Positions 6,570 to 12,433 of a stretch of 12,433 nucleotides of DNA are shown here, in pieces (positions within the stretch are counted from its first letter, which is position 1; each line of letters begins with the position of its first letter). Under the pieces are notes generated by a model, which saw only the letters and a program-made list of their open reading frames with translations, was not told the DNA's origin and searched no databases. Origin of the DNA: Actinomycetota bacterium (lineage in GTDB: Bacteria > Actinomycetota > Actinomycetes > Streptosporangiales > Streptosporangiaceae); the NCBI GenBank assembly GCA_003242605.1, contig QGUZ01000135.1, forward strand, positions 1 to 12,433, in the 5' to 3' direction. The position numbers and the translations under genes are program-made.

Positions 6570-6823
6570 CCCACCATTTCCGCGAGAGCTTTCCCGGCCT
6601 GCAGGGCCTGCTGGCGCGGCGGCTGCGCGACGCGCACCGCCGCGTCCGGCTGCTCGCGGTGCCGCGGGAGGAGCGGGTGCGGCTCACCAAGCGCCTGCTG
6701 GCGATCTGCGACGTGGCAAAGCGCGACATTCATCACGCGAACGCACGCCTGGAGGCGTTCCTGACCGAGCTCGAGGCCTATTCCGACACGCCGAGTGAGC
6801 GCAACATGGCCGCTGGTGATTGA
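6548..6823 (+). CDS. Small 91-aa protein of unknown function overlapping leuD
   Basis: I cannot assign a family. The translation MAADDRVTHHFRESFPGLQG then a basic helical stretch (ARRLRDAHRRVRLLAVPREE), RLTKRLLAICDVAKRDIHHA and ARLEAFLTELEAYSDTP suggests a compact all-helical, cytoplasmic protein with one Cys. The open frame and GC-rich third positions support coding. ATG 6548 overlaps leuD by 22 bases without a clear Shine-Dalgarno. GTG 6566 is an alternative that would give a 4-base GTGA overlap with the leuD stop, the classic translational-coupling arrangement. A small ORF is also found, from memory, between leuD and the HU gene in Streptomyces. The -35 box of the HU promoter sits over its stop codon. 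Confidence 0.7.
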   Translation: MAADDRVTHHFRESFPGLQGLLARRLRDAHRRVRLLAVPREERVRLTKRLLAICDVAKRDIHHANARLEAFLTELEAYSDTPSERNMAAGD

Positions 6824-6848
6824 GTCCCACGCCGGTGTCCCCTAATTT
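6820..6848 (+). promoter_or_regulatory. Promoter of the HU gene
   Basis: TTGAGT (6820-6825), exactly 17 bases, then TAATTT (6843-6848). The start would be near 6855, giving a 26-base leader ending in a G-rich ribosome site (6871-6876) before ATG 6881. This lets the HU gene be expressed independently of leuCD. Confidence 0.6.
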
Positions 6849-6880
6849 CAAGCAGGTAAGGGGTAACCAGGGGGGGAAAC

Positions 6881-7171
6881 ATGAACAAGCGCGAACTCGT
6901 CGAGGCGGTGGCCGGCCGGCTCGGCGACAAGAAGGCGGCGACCGAAGCGGTCAACGCCGTGCTCGACGTGATTCAGCACGCGGTCGCCGGCGGCGACAAG
7001 GTCTCGATCACGGGTTTCGGCGCCTTTGAGATGGTGCACAAGCCGGCGCGCACCGCCCGCAACCCGTCGACCGGTGAGCCCATCGAGGTGCCGGAGAGCT
7101 GGGTGCCGCGTTTTCGGCCGGGGACGGATTTCAAGGAGCTGGTCAACCAGGGCGGAAAGCGGCAGAAATAG
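6881..7171 (+). CDS. hup: HU-family nucleoid-associated protein (short form)
   Basis: A 96-aa histone-like protein that binds and bends DNA as a dimer. The whole HU fold is present: helix pair MNKRELVEAVAGRL..AVNAVLDVIQ (1-31), the GFGAFE turn (45-50), and the DNA-clasping arm with RNPSTGEPIEVP (60-71) and the FRPG motif near 78-81, then a final helix DFKELVN. In Streptomyces and Mycobacterium the HU gene next to leuCD (hupS/hupB) carries, as I recall, a long Lys/Ala-rich histone-H1-like tail. Here the protein stops at GGKRQK, 15 residues after FRPG. A strong terminator follows at once, and no lysine-rich tail is visible in any frame downstream. Family assignment is certain; the paralogue name is not. 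Confidence 0.96.
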   Translation: MNKRELVEAVAGRLGDKKAATEAVNAVLDVIQHAVAGGDKVSITGFGAFEMVHKPARTARNPSTGEPIEVPESWVPRFRPGTDFKELVNQGGKRQK

Positions 7172-7192
7172 CCGTCATCCGCAAGGGACGCC

Positions 7193-7233
7193 ACGGCGCT
7201 CGGCCCCGCCTGGGGCCGGGCGCCGTCCTTTTC
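7193..7233 (+). terminator. Strong intrinsic terminator after the HU gene
   Basis: A 15-bp stem (ACGGCGCTCGGCCCC at 7193-7207 with GGGGCCGGGCGCCGT at 7212-7226, one G:U pair) has a GCCT loop and is followed by CCTTTT. It closes the leuCD-HU side and may also serve the convergent minus-strand gene ending at 7253. Confidence 0.85.
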
Positions 7234-7252
7234 CGCCCGGTGAACGCGATGC

Positions 7253-7492
7253 TCAGCCGTCTTCGGATTCTTCAGGCGGTTCTTCGGGCAGCGAAAAGCC
7301 GGGGTGGGTGATGGCGGTGACCACGTCGCCGCGGAGCCTGATCGTCACCCGCTGACCCGGGCGGAGCGTGCGCAGCGGCCCGGCGTCGAGGGCCTCGCCG
7401 CCAAAGCCGACCGGCGTGCCGTCGTCGAGGAACAGCGTGCCGCTGCGGGTGCGCGGATCGAACGTCCGGACGGTGGCCTGCACGCGCGCCAT
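7253..7492 (-). CDS. Small cold-shock/OB-fold-like protein
   Basis: A 79-aa protein, MARVQATVRTFDPRTRSGTL followed by FLDDGTPVGFGGEALDAG and LRPGQRVTIRLRGDVVTAI. The pattern (short beta strands, central DDGT, then LRPGQRV) resembles the five-stranded cold-shock/OB fold. However, the aromatic RNP1 motif (KGFGFI) of true cold-shock proteins is replaced by RSGTLF, so nucleic-acid binding cannot be assumed. The tail PEEPPEESEDG is acidic and probably disordered. ATG 7492 is one base from the TetR stop codon (TAG at 7496-7494). A GAGG inside the end of tetR, 5 bases before this ATG, supplies the ribosome site, so the two are translationally coupled. Role unknown. Confidence 0.75.
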   Translation of the reverse strand: MARVQATVRTFDPRTRSGTLFLDDGTPVGFGGEALDAGPLRTLRPGQRVTIRLRGDVVTAITHPGFSLPEEPPEESEDG

Positions 7493-7493
7493 C

Positions 7494-8225
7494 CTAGCCT
7501 CGGGCGTAGCTGGCGAGGCCGCGCAGGATCACGTCGAGGCCGAGCTCGAACCGCTCGTCGTTGTCCACTGAGAACATCGACGTGGCGAGCGCGACGAGGT
7601 TCGGGAATCGGTCCCGCGGCAACGCGGCGAAATAGTCCCGCATCTGGGCGCCGAGACCTTCCCAGAACTCGTCGTTTTCCGGTTTCCGCTCAAACCACAG
7701 CGATTCCTCGTAAACGAACCCCTCCACGTAGGTGGAGAGCATGTCGGCCGCGGCGGTCACCATGTGGTCGGGCAGCCCGCCGGCGCGCAGGATCGCGAAG
7801 ACCCGCTCCACGATCGGCAGCATCTCGCGGGTGAACGGCAGGTGCCGCATGGAGATGCGGGCGAGGTCGCGATGGGACCGCAGGCGGGCGCGTACCTGCC
7901 TGGCGTACTCCTTGATCTGCTCGATCCACCGCCCGGGGTCGGGGTCGGGCACCCGGAGACCGGCGAAGGCCCGGTTGTACATGAGCTCCAGCAGCTCGTC
8001 CTTGTCGCGGACGTGCGCGTAGAGGGCCGACACCGCGACGTCGAGCTCGGCGGCGACCTGGCGCATGCTCAGCCGGTCGAAGCCCACCCGGTCGAGCACG
8101 GTGAAGGCCGCGTCGACGATGCGGTCCCGGGTGAGCGGGACCCGGGCGGGGGCGGTGCGCTTGGCCGGGCGCTCCCACGGCGGCGGGGGCAGGGAGTCCT
8201 CGGCCTTCTCGGGTTCGCTGGTCAT
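7494..8225 (-). CDS. TetR-family transcriptional repressor
   Basis: A 243-aa regulator. After a disordered proline-rich start (residues 1-30), the TetR helix-turn-helix occupies ~31-77 (LTRDRIVDAAFTVLDRVGFD then MRQVAAELDVAVSALYAHVR, DKDELLE). The C-terminal ligand domain (YNRAF..IKEYARQVRARLRS, ADMLSTYVEGFVYEE) resembles the tetracycline-repressor C-terminal type. The ATG at 8225 follows AGGGAG at good spacing. The gene is divergent from a DHA2-type exporter across 158 bases that contain repeated GAAC-N3-GTTC palindromes. This is the standard layout for a drug-responsive repressor that controls itself and the pump. The inducing ligand cannot be deduced. Confidence 0.93.
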   Translation of the reverse strand: MTSEPEKAEDSLPPPPWERPAKRTAPARVPLTRDRIVDAAFTVLDRVGFDRLSMRQVAAELDVAVSALYAHVRDKDELLELMYNRAFAGLRVPDPDPGRWIEQIKEYARQVRARLRSHRDLARISMRHLPFTREMLPIVERVFAILRAGGLPDHMVTAAADMLSTYVEGFVYEESLWFERKPENDEFWEGLGAQMRDYFAALPRDRFPNLVALATSMFSVDNDERFELGLDVILRGLASYARG

Positions 8226-8282
8226 CGATCTCCCTGTCGGCCTGCGCCTCCACTTCTACCACAGCGCACGGACCGGGCCGAG

Positions 8283-8294
8283 CGCTGATCAGCG
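8283..8294. repeat. 12-bp perfect palindrome in the tetR-MFS spacer
   Basis: CGCTGATCAGCG is a perfect 12-bp palindrome lying just outside the GAAC-N3-GTTC array on the tetR side. It differs in sequence from those sites, so if functional it may bind another protein. Confidence 0.35.
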
Positions 8295-8298
8295 TGTT

Positions 8299-8367
8299 GA
8301 ACATCGCTCTTGACTGCGAACGACGTTCTGTGAGAGAACAGCGTTCACTACAAGGTGAACACTGTTC
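8299..8367. promoter_or_regulatory. Tandem GAAC-N3-GTTC palindromes, likely TetR operators
   Basis: Three exact 11-bp palindromes are present: GAACGACGTTC (8318-8328), GAACAGCGTTC (8336-8346) and GAACACTGTTC (8357-8367). GAACATCGCTC at 8299-8309 is a one-mismatch fourth copy. Centres are 19, 18 and 21 bases apart. Between copies the same half-sites also read as GTTCT-N5-AGAAC (8325-8339) and GTTCAC-N6-GTGAAC (8343-8360). A TTGACT -35-like box (8310-8315) lies inside the array; I cannot pick a convincing -10. The last site ends just before the exporter's AGGAGGGG ribosome site (8373-8380). Confidence 0.7.
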
Positions 8368-8383
8368 TTCGCAGGAGGGGTCC

Positions 8384-9901
8384 ATGACCGCCCCGGTTCC
8401 CGATTCCGTGTCCGAACCCGTGTCCGAACCCGTGTCCGAACCCGGGTCCGAGCCGGTGTCGGCCGCGCCCGCGGCCGCCGCGGCCGAGCCGGCCCATCGC
8501 CTGCGGTGGATCGCCCTGCTCGTCCTCCTCGCCGCCGAGGTGATGGACATGCTTGACGCGCTGGTCACGCACATCGCCGGGCCCACCATCGTGGCCGACA
8601 TCGGCGGCGGCGAGAGCACGATCCAGTGGCTCGGCGCGTGCTACACCCTCGCGCTCGCCGCCGGCCTCATCACCGGCGGGCGCCTCGGCGACATTCACGG
8701 CAAGAAGCGCATGTTCCTGATCGGCGCCCTCGGGTTCGCCGCCGGCTCGCTGCTGTGCGCACTCGCCTGGGCGCCCGGGGTCCTGCTCGCCGCCCGGGTC
8801 GTGCAGGGCGTCTTCGGCGCGGTGATGCTGCCGCAGGGGCTCGGCCTGATCAAGACCATGTTCCCGCCGCGCGAGATGGCGCTCGCCTTCGGGCTGTTCG
8901 GCCCGATCATGGGGCTCGCCTCGGTCGGCGGGCCGCTGCTCGCCGGATGGCTGGTCGACGCCGACCTGTTCGGCACCGGCTGGCGGATGATCTTCATCAT
9001 CAACCTGCCGGTGGCGCTGCTCGCCGTACTCGTCGGGCTGTGGGCGCTGCCCGAGGCCCGTACGGCCCGGCCGCCGCGGCTCGACCTCGTCGGCGTGCTG
9101 CTCGTCACCGCGGCCGGGGTGCTCATGGTCTACCCGCTGGTGCAGGGGCGCGAGCTGGGCTGGCCGGCCTGGACGTTCGCGATGATGGCCGCGTCCGCCG
9201 GGTTGTTCGCGCTGTTCGGGCGGTACGAGGTGGCCCGCCGGCGGGCGGGCGGCGATCCGCTGGTGGTGCCGGAGCTGTTCCGCAGGCGCGCGTTCTCCGG
9301 CGGGCTCGTCACCGGGGTGGTGTTCTTCGGGGTGATCGCCGGGTTCTCCCTCGTGCTCAGCCTGTACCTGCAGATCGGCCTGGGCCGCTCCGCGTTCGAC
9401 GCCGGGCTCGCCTTCCTGCCCTGGTCGATCGGGACGGCGATCGGCGCCGGGGCCGGCGCGAGCCTCGTGGCGCGGCTGGGCCGCCGCCTCGTCCACCTCG
9501 GCCTGGCGGTGATGGCGCTCGGCACCGGCGGCCTGCTCGTCGTCCTGGAGACCGCCGAGCAGGTCACCACCTGGGCGATGAGCCCCGCGCTCGTGGTCGC
9601 CGGGGTGGGCATGGGCGCGGTCATGGCCCCGTTCTTCGACATCGTGCTCGCCGGCGTGGAGCCGCAGGAGACCGGCTCGGCCTCCGGCGCGCTCACCGCG
9701 GTGCAGCAGCTCGGCGGGTCGTTCGGTGTCGCACTGCTCGGCACCGTCTTCTTCCAGTTCGAGGCGGACTTCGCCGCGGGGACCGGCGTCGCCGCCGCGA
9801 TCCGGACCACGCTGTGGGTCGTGCTCGGCCTGCTCGCGGTCACCTTCGCCGCCGTGTACCTGCTGCCGCGGCGGGCCCGCCCGGCCGCCGAGCAGCCCTG
9901 A
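8384..9901 (+). CDS. MFS drug-efflux transporter, DHA2 (EmrB/QacA) type
   Basis: A 505-aa inner-membrane exporter, probably with 14 transmembrane helices, using proton motive force. After a cytoplasmic Ser/Glu/Pro-rich N-terminus, helix 1 begins at ~42 (WIALLVLLAAEVMDMLDALV). The MFS loop 2-3 signature GRLGDIHGKKR is at 99-109. The RVVQGVFGAVMLPQGLGLI block and the GPIMGLASVGGPLLAGWLVD (antiporter motif C-like) block follow, then further hydrophobic helices to YLLPRRAR. The start is ATG 8384 with AGGAGGGG directly upstream; an in-frame ATG at 8294 would translate the operator region and is rejected. Residues 9-28 are VSEP/GSEP repeats. Expression is likely repressed by the divergent TetR. Substrate unknown. 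Confidence 0.92.
   Translation: MTAPVPDSVSEPVSEPVSEPGSEPVSAAPAAAAAEPAHRLRWIALLVLLAAEVMDMLDALVTHIAGPTIVADIGGGESTIQWLGACYTLALAAGLITGGRLGDIHGKKRMFLIGALGFAAGSLLCALAWAPGVLLAARVVQGVFGAVMLPQGLGLIKTMFPPREMALAFGLFGPIMGLASVGGPLLAGWLVDADLFGTGWRMIFIINLPVALLAVLVGLWALPEARTARPPRLDLVGVLLVTAAGVLMVYPLVQGRELGWPAWTFAMMAASAGLFALFGRYEVARRRAGGDPLVVPELFRRRAFSGGLVTGVVFFGVIAGFSLVLSLYLQIGLGRSAFDAGLAFLPWSIGTAIGAGAGASLVARLGRRLVHLGLAVMALGTGGLLVVLETAEQVTTWAMSPALVVAGVGMGAVMAPFFDIVLAGVEPQETGSASGALTAVQQLGGSFGVALLGTVFFQFEADFAAGTGVAAAIRTTLWVVLGLLAVTFAAVYLLPRRARPAAEQP
8408..8455 (+). repeat. 12-base tandem repeat in the exporter N-terminus
   Basis: GTGTCCGAACCC occurs three times exactly in tandem (8408-8443), with a fourth diverged unit at 8444-8455. 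In frame it encodes VSEP VSEP VSEP GSEP in the cytoplasmic tail before the first membrane helix. Such a repeat can change copy number without altering the frame. Confidence 0.85.
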
Positions 9902-9915
9902 CCCGGCGGCCGCCG

Positions 9916-10564
9916 CTAGCCGTACAGGCCCAGCTTCGCGGCGACCTCGGCGGTGTGCGGGCCGACGCCGAGGGCGAGCGCGTCCCGCAGGTCCTCGATC
10001 GTGTCGACGTCCCGCCGCACCGAGGCGACCCCGTCGAGCAGCAGCTCCTTCGCACCGCCCGCCAGGTGCCGGGCCCGGGAGGCGCCGCCGAACGCGGGCC
10101 GGAACGGCTCGCCCCGGCGGGCGGTGTAGCAGGTGGTGCCGACCTCCACGGCGTCGGGGAGGAACGCCTGCTCGAACTGCTCGGCCGCGGCGAGCACCCG
10201 GGCCAGCTCGGCCGGGCGCAGTGCGGGCAGGTCGGCCTGGAGCGCGGCCACGTGATCGCCGGGCGCGAGCCGTACCGCCGCGGCGGCCCCGGCGCGCAGC
10301 GCCGCGTTGAGGCCGCGCAGCGGATCGTCCACCACGTGCGCGCCGAGCGCGGCGAGCCGCTCGGCCGGCACGGGGTCGGCGGTGACCACCACCACGCGCC
10401 GCACCGGCGGGCAGGCGAGCGCCCCCGTGGCCGTGTCGCACGCCACCGCCCCCGCGAGGGCGGCCCGGTACGGCCCGGCGGCCTCCGCGGGGCCGGGCCT
10501 TGGGGGCCACGAGCGTCTTCACCGGCACCACCACGGACCAGCCGGAGCCTCCCACGTCATCCAT
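9916..10564 (-). CDS. cofC: CofC/FbiD guanylyltransferase of F420 biosynthesis, apparent frameshift
   Basis: This nucleotidyltransferase activates phospholactate or phosphoenolpyruvate with GTP for coenzyme F420 synthesis. The N-terminus (ATG 10564, MDDVGGSGWSVVVPVKTLVA, then PKAR) is in one frame. The rest (AEAAGPYRAALAGAVACDTA, ALQADLPALRPAEL, FRPAFGGASRARHLA, RRDVDTIEDLRDALALGVGP) is in another. Removing one G from the run of four at 10489-10492 joins them into a smooth 215-aa CofC with LVAPKARPAEAAGPYR at the junction. The downstream frame has a stop just upstream and no start before GTG 10446, which would omit the GTP-binding N-terminus. An alternative first ATG is 10576. It is either a sequencing error or a broken gene. 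It converges on the exporter with a 14-base gap and is divergent from the acyltransferase. Confidence 0.85.
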
Positions 10565-10648
10565 GCCTACCAGCATCCCGCCTCGACAGGCGTGGCGGCG
10601 AACCGGGAGACTTGGGGACGCATCTGTCGGCCGATCACGGGAGGGGTA

Positions 10649-11476
10649 ATGAGTCGTCGCCGGCCCGGACGACCGTCGCTGTTCTGGGAGGCGCTGGCCG
10701 TGGTGATCCTGCGGCCGCTGCTGTTCCTCCTGGTCAAGCGGGACTGGCGGGGCACGATACCGCGCAAGGGCGGTTGCATCATCGCGCTCAATCACCTGTC
10801 CAACATCGACCCGTTGCTCATCTCCCACTTCCTGTACGTGAACGGGCGATGGATGGTCTTCATGGTGAAGGAGAGCCTGTTCCGCTACCCCGTGCTCGGG
10901 TACGTGCTGCGCAAGCTGCGGCAGATCCCGGTGGCGCGGGGCAGCGCCGACGCGGCGAAGTCGCTCAAGCACGCCGAGGAGGCGCTGCGGGAGGGGGCGT
11001 GCGTGGTCGTCTACCCCGAGGGAACGGTCACCCGCGACCCCGACCTGTGGCCGATGGTCGGCAAGACCGGCGTGGCCCGGCTCGCGCTCGCCACCGGCGT
11101 CCCGGTGATCCCGGTCGCCCACTGGGGCGCCCAGGAGCTGCTGCCGTACGGCAAGGAGACCCGGCCCCGGCTGCTGCCGCGCAAGACCTTCCGGGTGCTC
11201 GTCGGCCCGCCCGTCGACCTGTCGAAGTACCAGGGGCAGCCGATCCGCGGCACCGTGCTGCGCGAGGCGACCGCCGACATCATGGCGGCGATCACCCGCC
11301 AGCTCGAGGAGCTGCGCGGGGAGAAGGCCCCCGACACGCCGTACGACATGAACCGCGCCACGAACCGCGCCGCGGCGCGGCCGGAGCAGGGCGCATCGGA
11401 CCGCTCCACGGACGGCGGCACGGCCGAGGCCGCCCGCGACACCGCCCGCGACGCCGATGACGTCGCCAAGGCTTGA
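10649..11476 (+). CDS. plsC: 1-acyl-sn-glycerol-3-phosphate acyltransferase (PlsC-like)
   Basis: A 275-aa membrane-associated acyltransferase that would convert lysophosphatidate and an acyl donor to phosphatidate. The catalytic NHxxxxD motif is NHLSNID (H49, D54). The glycerol-phosphate-binding motif is YPEGT (E124 G125 T126), and TGVPVIPVAHWG gives motif IV. A hydrophobic helix lies at ~11-29 (LFWEALAVVILRPLLFLLV). The last ~45 residues are low-complexity, Ala/Arg/Asp rich and probably disordered. ATG 10649 has GGGAGGGG 2 bases upstream; the longer open frame before it is antisense to cofC. gpsA follows after 20 bases, so the pair supplies successive steps from dihydroxyacetone phosphate towards phospholipid. 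Acyl acceptor specificity is not proven. Confidence 0.92.
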   Translation: MSRRRPGRPSLFWEALAVVILRPLLFLLVKRDWRGTIPRKGGCIIALNHLSNIDPLLISHFLYVNGRWMVFMVKESLFRYPVLGYVLRKLRQIPVARGSADAAKSLKHAEEALREGACVVVYPEGTVTRDPDLWPMVGKTGVARLALATGVPVIPVAHWGAQELLPYGKETRPRLLPRKTFRVLVGPPVDLSKYQGQPIRGTVLREATADIMAAITRQLEELRGEKAPDTPYDMNRATNRAAARPEQGASDRSTDGGTAEAARDTARDADDVAKA

Positions 11477-11496
11477 CGACGTCGTACGGTGAGAGA

Positions 11497-12433
11497 ATGA
11501 CCAAAGCCGCCGTTTTCGGATCCGGGTCCTGGGGGACCACCTTCGCGATGATCCTCGCCGAGGCCGGCACCGAGACGATCCTGTGGGGGCGCCGCGCCGA
11601 GGTGGTGGAGGCCATTGACAGGCGGCACGAGAACCCCGACTATCTGCCGGGCGTGCGGTTGCCCGACGGACTGCGGGCGACCACCGACCCCGCCGAGGCG
11701 ATGGACGGGGCCGATCTGGTCGTGCTCGCCGTCCCGGCCCAGACGCTCCGCGGCAACCTGGCCAAGTGGACGCCCTACATCCCAGGCGACGCCGTGCTGG
11801 TGAGCCTGATGAAGGGCATCGAGCAGGGCACCTGCAAGCGGATGAGCGAGGTGATCTGCGAGGTCGCCGACGTGCCGCTGGAGCGCGTGGCGGTCGTCTC
11901 CGGGCCCAACCTCGTGGGCGAGCTGGTGCAGCGGCAGCCCGCGGCCACCGTGGTCGCCTCGGTCGATCCGGTGGTGGCCAAGCGGCTCCAGGAGGCCTGC
12001 CACCTGCCCTGGTTCCGGCCGTACACCAACCCCGACGTGATCGGGGTGGAGCTGGGCGGCGCGGTGAAGAACGTGATCGCCCTCGCGGTGGGGGTCGCGG
12101 TCGGCATGGGGCTCGGCGACAACGTCGCCGCCACGCTGATGACCCGCGGCCTCGCCGAGATCTCCCGGCTCGGCGCGGCGCTCGGGGCCGACCCGCACAC
12201 CTTCGCCGGGCTCGCCGGCATGGGCGACCTCATCGCCACCTGCACCTCGCCGCTGTCGCGCAACCGCACCTTCGGGGAGAACCTCGGCCGCGGCATGACG
12301 TTCGACGAGGTCGTCGCCGTCACCAAGCAGACCGCCGAGGGGGTCAAGTCGTGCGAGTCGGTGCTCGAGCTCGCGCGCAAGCACGGCGTGGAGATGCCGA
12401 TCACCGAGGTCGTGGTGGGCGTGGTGCACGACG
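11497..12433 (+). CDS. gpsA: NAD(P)-dependent glycerol-3-phosphate dehydrogenase, 3' end missing
   Basis: Reduces dihydroxyacetone phosphate to sn-glycerol 3-phosphate, the backbone of phospholipids. 312 codons are present and the frame is open to the window edge; the family is about 330-340 residues, so only a short C-terminus is missing. The N-terminal Rossmann motif is VFGSGSWGTTFAMILAEAG. Further blocks are VSLMKGIEQGT, VVSGPNLVGE, GGAVKNVIALAVGVAVGMGL (catalytic Lys at about residue 191) and AGMGDLIATCTSPLSRNRTF. The usual SGPN-(F/L)-A-x-E-(I/V)-A block reads SGPNLVGELV here, a small deviation. The start ATG is preceded by a GTGAGAG ribosome site and lies 20 bases after the plsC-like gene, probably the same operon. 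Confidence 0.97.
   Translation, partial: MTKAAVFGSGSWGTTFAMILAEAGTETILWGRRAEVVEAIDRRHENPDYLPGVRLPDGLRATTDPAEAMDGADLVVLAVPAQTLRGNLAKWTPYIPGDAVLVSLMKGIEQGTCKRMSEVICEVADVPLERVAVVSGPNLVGELVQRQPAATVVASVDPVVAKRLQEACHLPWFRPYTNPDVIGVELGGAVKNVIALAVGVAVGMGLGDNVAATLMTRGLAEISRLGAALGADPHTFAGLAGMGDLIATCTSPLSRNRTFGENLGRGMTFDEVVAVTKQTAEGVKSCESVLELARKHGVEMPITEVVVGVVHD

Noticed and set aside
8299..8367. Possible CRISPR-like or iteron array
   Set aside because: Units are only 11 bases, palindromic, with unequal spacing and no spacers of CRISPR size; divergent tetR-pump context explains them as operators.
8294..8383. 30-residue N-terminal extension of the exporter
   Set aside because: It would translate the operator array; ATG 8384 has an excellent ribosome site.
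9902..9915. Bidirectional terminator between the exporter and cofC
   Set aside because: The 14-base gap has no complete hairpin with a T run.
8348..11122. 924-aa open frame on the minus strand and the overlapping 944-aa frame on the plus strand (8626-11460)
   Set aside because: Both are shadows of the MFS, cofC and plsC-like genes; compositions are His/Gln/Arg or Arg/Pro biased and no domain is recognisable apart from the short real cofC N-terminus in the minus frame.

Overview
The window is chromosomal DNA from a high-GC actinomycete. GC is strongly biased to third codon positions, GTG starts are used, and the spurious antisense ORFs are very long. Gene order (tRNA-Gln/tRNA-Glu, an IclR-type ndgR-like regulator divergent from leuC-leuD, a small ORF, an HU gene, then cofC/fbiD, plsC-like and gpsA) matches, from memory, the conserved leuCD-hup-fbiD-gpsA neighbourhood of Streptomyces and Mycobacterium. 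The individual proteins look more like a non-Streptomyces filamentous actinomycete, perhaps Streptosporangiales; that placement is inference only.

Layout. At the left edge, on the minus strand, is the first ~322 codons of an M3-family oligopeptidase (dcp-like); its catalytic part lies outside the window. Two plus-strand tRNA genes follow, tRNA-Gln(CUG) and tRNA-Glu(CUC), each with its own promoter-like hexamers and intrinsic terminator. Next, on the minus strand, come an acidic 588-aa protein of unknown function and the IclR-family regulator. A tight divergent promoter region containing a 15-bp palindrome leads into leuC and leuD (isopropylmalate isomerase, leucine biosynthesis), a 91-aa unknown ORF overlapping the end of leuD, and a short HU-type nucleoid protein followed by a strong terminator.

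A minus-strand pair follows: a TetR repressor and a small cold-shock/OB-fold-like protein one base apart. The TetR gene is divergent from a DHA2-type MFS exporter. The spacer between them carries three exact GAAC-N3-GTTC palindromes plus a degenerate fourth, a likely TetR operator array. This efflux cassette looks like an accessory insertion in the otherwise conserved block. Converging on the exporter is cofC/fbiD (coenzyme F420 biosynthesis), whose reading frame is broken near its 5' end by one apparent extra base in a G run. The right end holds a PlsC-type acyltransferase and the start of gpsA (glycerol-3-phosphate dehydrogenase), probably one phospholipid-precursor operon.

I found no CRISPR array, insertion sequence, phage or obvious new multi-gene system. 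The points most worth a second look are the cofC frameshift, the GAAC-N3-GTTC array, the HU protein lacking the basic tail expected at this locus, and the apparently leaderless, self-operator-bearing ndgR promoter.
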